Origin: Methylobacterium sp. WSM2598
Lineage (GTDB): Bacteria > Pseudomonadota > Alphaproteobacteria > Rhizobiales > Beijerinckiaceae
Direction of reading: 5' to 3'
NCBI RefSeq assembly: GCF_000379105.1
Contig: NZ_KB900609.1
Span: 5,730,763-5,794,762, forward strand
DNA length: 64,000 nucleotides
The position numbers and the translations under genes were made by a program. Below the pieces are notes generated by a model that was not told the origin of the DNA, searched no databases, and saw only the letters and a list, made by a program, of their open reading frames with translations. Numbering within the stretch: the stretch's first letter is position 1; every line of letters begins with the position of its first letter. Shown piece by piece: positions 58,972 to 64,000 of this stretch.

Positions 58972-61122
58972 TCACCAAGTCGAGCCCGCGAGTTCCGCTT
59001 CGGGCGCTTGCGGTTCCATGGCGCACAACTCGCTCGCATGCCGCCGGTCGGCGCGGGACTCGGCCGGCCCCGGCTGCGCCAGCACGAGCTGGAGGAGCCG
59101 GTGCCCGATCAGGTCGTGGAGGGCGCCGCGCAGGCGCTCCTCCGGGGCGTCGTCCGGGCGGACGAGGCCCGCCGCGACGCAGTCCCGGATCAGATCCTGC
59201 ATGGTCCGCACCCGCTCGGCCCCGAGGGCCCGGAAGGCGCGCTCGTCGAGTTCGACGGCCTTCCAGCGCGAGGCGACCTGCACCCGCCCGTCGCGGCGCA
59301 GCAGGGCGGCGGCGGGATTCCAGGTGAGCCGGAAGGGCACGCCCGCCTCGGGCAGCGCGGTGCGGTAGGGGAAGGCGCCCTCCGGGTAGCGGCTCGCGTA
59401 GAGCAGGGCGTATTCCTCGAAGCCCGGCCAGAGGTGCATCGGGGCGTTGTGGAAGCGCGCGAAGAGGCGCCGCAGCACCGTGTTGTAGCGCTCCACGAGG
59501 TCGATCACCCGCGCCTCCGACAGGCCGCGGCTGTTGTCCCAGCCGCCGCGCAGGCCGATGACGAAATCCTTGGCGAGGGCCTCCCGCGGCAGCCCGAGCC
59601 CGAGCGCCTCGGCCTCCGCGAAGTAGCGCGTGCGCAATTCGAGGCCGAACGGGTGGAGGTCGAAGCTGTTGCCGGGATGGTCGATCAGGTCGGCATGGTC
59701 CTCGAAGAAGCCGAGGGTGCGGCGCGCGCTCGCCTCCGTCTCCTCCGGGAAGCCGATGATCGAGAAGACGTGGAAGTGGATCCCGGCCTCCCGGCAATGG
59801 CCGAGCACCGGGCGGACATTCTCCAGGCGGATGCCCTTGCGCATGTGGTCGAGGGTGGCCTGGTCGCCGGATTCGAGGCCGAAGAAGAGCTTGCGGAAGC
59901 CCATGCGGGCGAGCTTGGCGCACAGGGGCGCGGTGAAGCCCGGCTCCAGCCGCGCGTAGCCCGTGAAGGAGAGGCCGCGGGACGCGGCCTCGGCGCCGAG
60001 GGCGTCGGCGACGCCGTCGAGGAGGCGCGGCGGCAGCGCCTCGTCGGTGAACTCGAAGTGGCGGCAGCCGAAGCGCGCGTTGAGGGTGAGGATGTCCTGC
60101 GCGATCCGCTCGGGCCGGCGGATCCGGTAGGGCTTGCGCGAGACGTGGTTGATGAAGGGTATGTCGCAGAACTTGCAGGCGTTGAAGTAGCAGCCCTTGC
60201 CGACGAGGATCGGCAGGACCGGCGCGGGGGCGAGGTAGCCGGCGAGCGGCAGGCCGGCGAAGTCCGGGGTCGGCAGGGCATCCACGTCCTCGACGTGGGT
60301 CGGCCCCATCCGCACCCGTCCCTCCGCCACGTGCAGGAAGTTCGGGACCTTGGCGAAGTCGCGCGCCCCGTCGAGCTGGGCGGCGAGTTCGAGGATCGCG
60401 GTCTCGCCCTCGTAGGCGATCACGCCGTCGGCGAAATGGGCGAAGAAGTCCGGCCGGGCGAGGAGTTCGCTCACGAACTTGGTGAAGACGGTGCCGCCCA
60501 GCACCACGAACAGGCCCCGGGCGCGCAGCCGCCGGGCGAGGGTGAGCCCGGGCAGGATCTGCTGGCGGTTGACGATCGAGATCCCGACGAGGTCGGGCCG
60601 ATCCGCGTCGAGGGCCGGGAAGAGGTCGCTGCGCCAATGCGCCTCGAACAGGTTGGCGTCCGGGTCGGCCGTGACCGCGATCAGGTCGCCGAGACTCTGC
60701 TCGTCGACGCCCTCGACCTCGTAGCGGATCGGGCAGAGGTCGTAGCGGACGGGGCGCGGCGCCGCCGCCGAGACGAGGTCGAGCGCGTCGAGGATCGTCT
60801 CGCGGGCGGCGTGGAAGGCGTGGACGTCGTAGAAGCGCTCCGGGTCGCGCAGGGTCGCGAGGGCGCGCGGCACCGCCTCGACCAGGGCCTCGCCGCGGGC
60901 GAGGAGGCGCGCGGCGCCGCCGTCCCGCGCCCCCCCGCGGCGGAGGCGGGCGAGGGACGCGGCCACGCTCTCGGCGCCCAGGAGCGCGGTGAGGCCCCCG
61001 ATATCGGCGTCGATCAGGTCGGTCCGGATCCCGGCTTCCCGCAGCACCGCCGCGAGGCAGGGCAGGCCGAGATGCGGCGCGCGCGGGTCGGTCGCGGGCG
61101 GGAAGATCAGGGCGACGCGCAT
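58972..61122 (-). CDS. B12-binding radical SAM enzyme, copy A
   Basis: A 716-residue paralogue of copy B, upstream of the precursor. N-terminal start RVALIFPPATDPRAPHLGLP, the B12-domain-like segment DLVGISIVNRQQILPGLTLA and FVVLGGTVFTK, and the cluster motif KGCYFNACKFCDIPF (CX4CX2C, Cys311, 316, 319). FFGLESGDQATLDHMRKGIR and FHVFSIIGFPEETEASARRT follow. The C-terminal domain (LTWNPAAALLRRDGRVQVAS, then helices LRGALHDLIGHRLLQLVL) is shared with copy B and probably binds peptide. Its start overlaps the prenyltransferase-like gene by 16 bases. The two copies have diverged enough that different target residues are likely. Confidence 0.85.
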   Translation of the reverse strand: MRVALIFPPATDPRAPHLGLPCLAAVLREAGIRTDLIDADIGGLTALLGAESVAASLARLRRGGARDGGAARLLARGEALVEAVPRALATLRDPERFYDVHAFHAARETILDALDLVSAAAPRPVRYDLCPIRYEVEGVDEQSLGDLIAVTADPDANLFEAHWRSDLFPALDADRPDLVGISIVNRQQILPGLTLARRLRARGLFVVLGGTVFTKFVSELLARPDFFAHFADGVIAYEGETAILELAAQLDGARDFAKVPNFLHVAEGRVRMGPTHVEDVDALPTPDFAGLPLAGYLAPAPVLPILVGKGCYFNACKFCDIPFINHVSRKPYRIRRPERIAQDILTLNARFGCRHFEFTDEALPPRLLDGVADALGAEAASRGLSFTGYARLEPGFTAPLCAKLARMGFRKLFFGLESGDQATLDHMRKGIRLENVRPVLGHCREAGIHFHVFSIIGFPEETEASARRTLGFFEDHADLIDHPGNSFDLHPFGLELRTRYFAEAEALGLGLPREALAKDFVIGLRGGWDNSRGLSEARVIDLVERYNTVLRRLFARFHNAPMHLWPGFEEYALLYASRYPEGAFPYRTALPEAGVPFRLTWNPAAALLRRDGRVQVASRWKAVELDERAFRALGAERVRTMQDLIRDCVAAGLVRPDDAPEERLRGALHDLIGHRLLQLVLAQPGPAESRADRRHASELCAMEPQAPEAELAGSTW

Positions 61123-62228
61123 GCATCCTCCCGCAGGGCCGCCGCCGGCACGGGCGAGGGCCAGAGCCGCTCCGGATCGAGGGCGACCGGGCCGAAGCGC
61201 GCGAGGTAGAGGCGGGGCGAGACGTAGACGCTGACCGCCGGCCGCGCCCCGTGCCGCTGCAGGGAGGCCCAGCCGTGCAGGCCCTCCTCCCCGTCGAGCC
61301 CGCCGGGGGCGAGCGCCGCCAGGGCGGCGCGGTAGGGGGCGGCGGGCAGGCCGAGGCGGTCGAGCGCCCGCGTCAGCCGCGCGGCGAGCACCGCGTCGGA
61401 TCGGGCGCAGTGCGGGTAGAGGCGCAGATGCGTGGTCACGTGCGAGGGCTCGGCGCGGCCCGGGCGCAGGTGGAAGGCGGTGAGCGCGCCGCGCCGGATC
61501 GGGCCGTCCCCGGCGAGCCCCCGCACGAAGGCCAGGACCTCGCCGGAGAAGGCGGGATCGTGGGGTGCGGCGAGCGTCTCCGGCCCCGCCCAGCCGTGCC
61601 GGACGTAGAGCTTCACCCGCGCCTCCGGGCCGGGCACGAGGTCGAGGCTGAGGAAGAGCGGCTCGTCCTCGGGCGCGAGCCGCGCGGCGAGGCCGGGCCA
61701 GGCCGGGGCGAGGCCGAGGCGGTCGAGGGCGGCCTCCGCGGTCGCGCGGGCGCGCGCCCGGCCCGGGGCCATCAGGTGCAGGTAGACCTTGAACCAGGGC
61801 GCCCGGCCCGGCGCCAGGACGGCGCCGTGCCAGAGCACCCCCGCCGCCCGCGGGTCGGGCCGCGCGAAGAGCGGCAGCAGCGAAGCCAGCCGCGACAGGT
61901 CCGCCCCGTGGCGTTCCGCCAGGTGCTCCGAGAGGGCGCGCGCCGCCGCGAGATAGCGCGCGGGCGTCGCCGGGCGCCCCTGCGCCTCGACCGTGACGCG
62001 CACCTCGCGCCGGGTCCCGTCGAGGACCAGCGAGGCGTCGAAGCCGCTCGCGTCGGCCCCGAGCCCCGACCAGGGCGGCGGCGCGGCGAGGGGCTCGTCG
62101 GCCCAGGAGGCCGCGAGGAGCCGGGCGCAGGCCACGGCCTCCTCGCGCGCGGCCGGCGGGAACCCCGCCGCCGCCGCCACCGCCCGCAGGGTCCGGGCGG
62201 CGGCCTCGAAGCGGGTGGCGGCGCCCAT
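61107..62228 (-). CDS. DMATS/ABBA-type prenyltransferase-like protein
   Basis: A 373-residue protein, start ATG 62228 overlapping the previous stop by four bases. No motif is exact, but the order and spacing fit aromatic prenyltransferases of the DMATS (tryptophan dimethylallyltransferase) group: PWFKVYLHLMAPGRARARAT, then EPLFLSLDLVPGPEARVKLY with VRHGW, then SHVTTHLRLYPHCARSDAV, and a C-terminal HGWASLQRHGARPAVSVYVS with PRLYLARFG. These repeated K/R-x-Y strands in a beta-barrel bind the pyrophosphate in the family. The precursor ends in Trp, the classical DMATS substrate. Identification is from memory of the fold pattern and needs a structural or profile check. Confidence 0.6.
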   Translation of the reverse strand: MGAATRFEAAARTLRAVAAAAGFPPAAREEAVACARLLAASWADEPLAAPPPWSGLGADASGFDASLVLDGTRREVRVTVEAQGRPATPARYLAAARALSEHLAERHGADLSRLASLLPLFARPDPRAAGVLWHGAVLAPGRAPWFKVYLHLMAPGRARARATAEAALDRLGLAPAWPGLAARLAPEDEPLFLSLDLVPGPEARVKLYVRHGWAGPETLAAPHDPAFSGEVLAFVRGLAGDGPIRRGALTAFHLRPGRAEPSHVTTHLRLYPHCARSDAVLAARLTRALDRLGLPAAPYRAALAALAPGGLDGEEGLHGWASLQRHGARPAVSVYVSPRLYLARFGPVALDPERLWPSPVPAAALREDACASP

Positions 62229-62593
62229 CAGCCCTCGACCCGGCACACGACCCGGCCGAGCCGGACCGGCGCCGCCTCGGCCGAGGCGGGCGCCGCCTCC
62301 GCCGCGGGCGCCTCGCCCGGGACGCCCTCCGGCAGGCGGCGCAGCTCCACCGTGAGGAGGTTGACGGGATCGGGACAGTTCAGCACCACCCGGTCGGCCG
62401 GCCCCCAGGGCACGGCGCCGCCGAATTGCAGCATCAGGATCGCCGGATGGGCGGCGTGGTAGAGGTAGCCGCACATCCCGGCCGTGTTGCGGGCGCTGAC
62501 GGGCAGCACGTCGCCGACCCGGTGCCCGGCATTGCAGGTGCCCCGGATGCAGGTCACGGTCGCCTGGACCGGATGTCCCTTCTCGCGGTTCAT
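62228..62593 (-). CDS. TIGR04076-like cysteine-containing protein
   Basis: A 121-residue protein. The pattern VQATVTCIRGTCNAGHRVGD, then AGMCGYLYHAAHPAILMLQF, GGAVPWGPADRVVLNCPDPV and TVELRRL is like small proteins of the TIGR04076 group (CxxxxCxxG, GxCxxA, FGGxxPW, xxCPDPV). These have conserved cysteines, no known function, and occur beside radical SAM genes. The last 40 residues are Ala/Pro-rich. Its stop is coupled to the prenyltransferase-like gene. A metal- or substrate-binding role is conjecture. Confidence 0.6.
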   Translation of the reverse strand: MNREKGHPVQATVTCIRGTCNAGHRVGDVLPVSARNTAGMCGYLYHAAHPAILMLQFGGAVPWGPADRVVLNCPDPVNLLTVELRRLPEGVPGEAPAAEAAPASAEAAPVRLGRVVCRVEG

Positions 62594-62663
62594 CGGGCCG
62601 CCTTTCGTGTCACGCGGGATCCGGCCGTCGCCAAGCGACCAGGTCCCCGAACCGAGCCTCGCG

Positions 62664-64000
62664 TCAGAGGCGCAGGGTCTCGCCGTGCTCCGGCACCAGG
62701 ACGGGCCGCTCCGTGCCGACGCGCAGCGCGCCGAGGCTGAAGGCCGGCAAGGGGGAGGCCGGCGACTCGGCCGCCGCGCGCCGCGCGAGGCTCTGCTCCC
62801 GCTCGGCGATCAGGGCCTCGCCCAGCGCCGGCTCGGTGACCAGCGAGACGTAGCGCTGCTCGTGGCGAAGCACGAAGCCGAGCGAGACGAGGTGGCCGAG
62901 GCGCTCGCGATCCGCCTCCGGCACCCGCGGCTCGGAGACCGGCATCTGCACCGAATCGAGCACCCGGGCGAGGTCCGGCGCGAGCAGGCAGGCGCCGACC
63001 TTGGCGCAGCGCCGCGTGTCGGTGACCTGGAGCCAGCCGCCGCCGAGGCGCTGCAGGCTCAGCCGCGGCGGCCCGCCCGGGGCCGCCCAAGCCTCGGTCC
63101 AGGCCTGGACCTGCCGGTCGAGGGCCGCCACGAGGTCGGGCGCGTCCATGAACTCGGTGCGGTACTCGCCGAAGAAGTGCAGGGCGATCCGCTCCGCGTA
63201 ATCCCCGTAGAGTTCGTAATAGGCCTGCCAGGCCCGCAGGCCGGTGATGCCGAACCGCTCCGGCTCGTTGTGGTAGGGCGAGTAGCGGGAGATCCGGATC
63301 GGGCCCCAGCGGGTCGGCGGCCGCAGGTGCTCCAGGAGCGGCAGCAGCGGCAGCATCTCCTCGTAATCCGCGCGCGTCTCGCCCGGGATCGCGGTCAGGA
63401 TGTTCCAGATCACGCGCAGGGAGCGGGTCGTGGCGTCGCGCAGGACGCGGATGTTGTCGATCCCGCTCACCCCCTTGTCCATGCTCTTGAGGATCCGGGT
63501 CGAGAAGGACTCGATCCCGGGCTGGATCTCGAAGATGCCGGCGCGCACGAAGCGGTCGAGATCCTCGGGCCGGATCGGCGACTTCACCTCGTAGCTGAGC
63601 GCGCAGGGCGTGCCGCGCTCGGCGAGCGCGTCGAGCACGCCCTTCGGGAAGTCCTTCGCCATGATGTTGTCGCTGGCGTAGAACTTTCCGACCCCGTAGC
63701 GCCCGATCAGTCCCTCGAGCTCGCTCACGACCCGCTCCGGGGACTTGGCGCGGTACTGCGTGCCGGGGAAGTTGTAGCCGCAGAAGGTGCAGGTCTTCTT
63801 GTCGCCCCACCAGCAGCCGCGCGAGGATTCGAAGATCAGGAAGTGCGGCGCCGTCGCGGCGACCGGGTCGGTCGCCTTCAGGGGTGCGAGTTCGGCGAAG
63901 TAATCGTCGTAATCGGGGGCCGGCACGTCGTCGAGGCGGGGAATGCCGCGCCCGCGGATGATCCGGGTCGCGGGCAGGGTGCCCTCGTCCACGAGCCTGC
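62664..64000 (-). CDS. RiPP-maturation radical SAM C-methyltransferase-like protein (partial)
   Basis: The 3' part of a gene that runs off the right edge; the frame stays open to 64000 and no real start is visible. The sequence shown has PAPDYDDYFAELAPL, the cluster motif SSRGCWWGDKKTCTFCGYN (CX7CX2C), SDNIMAKDFPKGVLDALAER, FEIQPGIESFSTRILKSMDK and IPGETRADYEEMLPLLPLLE. These match the family annotated as RiPP maturation radical SAM protein 1, B12-dependent methyltransferases of peptide cores. A C-terminal region (RLSLQRLGGGWLQVTDTRRC and RLGHLVSLGFVLRHEQRYVS) resembles a winged-helix peptide-binding domain. The B12 domain is expected beyond the window. Confidence 0.85.
   Translation of the reverse strand, partial: RLVDEGTLPATRIIRGRGIPRLDDVPAPDYDDYFAELAPLKATDPVAATAPHFLIFESSRGCWWGDKKTCTFCGYNFPGTQYRAKSPERVVSELEGLIGRYGVGKFYASDNIMAKDFPKGVLDALAERGTPCALSYEVKSPIRPEDLDRFVRAGIFEIQPGIESFSTRILKSMDKGVSGIDNIRVLRDATTRSLRVIWNILTAIPGETRADYEEMLPLLPLLEHLRPPTRWGPIRISRYSPYHNEPERFGITGLRAWQAYYELYGDYAERIALHFFGEYRTEFMDAPDLVAALDRQVQAWTEAWAAPGGPPRLSLQRLGGGWLQVTDTRRCAKVGACLLAPDLARVLDSVQMPVSEPRVPEADRERLGHLVSLGFVLRHEQRYVSLVTEPALGEALIAEREQSLARRAAAESPASPLPAFSLGALRVGTERPVLVPEHGETLRL

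Noticed and set aside
58892..62663. Cobalamin or SAM riboswitch for the B12 radical SAM genes
   Set aside because: The gaps in the cluster are at most about 80 bases. No B12-box-like or SAM-riboswitch-like conserved elements were found there.
1..64000. CRISPR arrays, tRNA or rRNA genes, replication origins
   Set aside because: No regularly spaced direct repeats, no cloverleaf-like GTTCRAAYC-type stretches and no rRNA-like conserved blocks were seen on reading. A covariance-model search would be needed to exclude a tRNA formally.

Overview
This is a very GC-rich chromosomal window. Its gene repertoire points to an alphaproteobacterium of the Rhizobiales, most likely near Methylobacterium. The pointers are a complete Sox thiosulfate-oxidation operon, a BigR/SqrR-type persulfide regulon, a bcsS/bcsN-type cellulose operon, CtrA-type TTAA-N7-TTAA boxes and long extragenic palindromes. 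The taxonomic placement is an inference; no rRNA or tRNA gene was seen.

Layout. (1) About 0-20.1 kb is a sulfur-oxidation island: a SoxT-like transporter, a metallo-beta-lactamase protein with a two-cysteine ArsR regulator, and the divergent operon soxCDXYZA-soxK-soxB followed by two DsrE-like proteins and a HbpS/GlcG-like protein. After a two-component system come a DsbD/DsbA-like thiol-redox pair, an L,D-transpeptidase, and a second BigR-like set (DUF2892 protein, two half-size YeeE transporters, TauE/SafE exporter, persulfide dioxygenase-like hydrolase, rhodanese). (2) 20.1-28.3 kb is mixed: an acetoacetate-decarboxylase-like protein, a kinase plus divergent-enolase gene pair, a gene-poor palindrome-rich stretch, an RTX-repeat protein, an orphan TonB C-terminal-like protein and a lipoprotein. 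(3) 28.3-35.4 kb is a catabolic/uptake module: LysR regulator, covalent-FAD amine oxidase, polar amino-acid-type ABC transporter and a MmgE/PrpD protein. (4) 35.55-39.16 kb is a lower-GC cassette (ion-channel-like protein, DUF4267-like protein, zinc alcohol dehydrogenase) bounded by near-perfect 28-bp inverted repeats with no transposase inside. (5) 39.4-52.4 kb is cellulose biosynthesis: a hybrid kinase with a degenerate ATPase domain, bcsS, bcsA, bcsB, bcsZ, a TPR protein and bcsN. Perfect CtrA boxes precede both the kinase and bcsS. (6) 52.4-64 kb (minus strand, running off the right edge) is a peptide-natural-product (RiPP) gene cluster.

The RiPP cluster is the strongest candidate for an undescribed system. 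It holds a 116-residue precursor with a double-glycine leader and a Ser/Thr-rich core ending in Cys-Pro-Trp. Two paralogous B12-binding radical SAM enzymes flank it. The other genes are a third, RiPP-maturation-type radical SAM enzyme (partial), a split lanthipeptide-type dehydratase (glutamylation and elimination proteins as separate coupled genes), a small helical protein, a TIGR04076-like cysteine protein and a protein resembling DMATS-type (tryptophan) prenyltransferases. Dehydration, radical C-methylation and possibly Trp prenylation would meet on one peptide. No cyclase, YcaO, protease or exporter gene is present inside the window.
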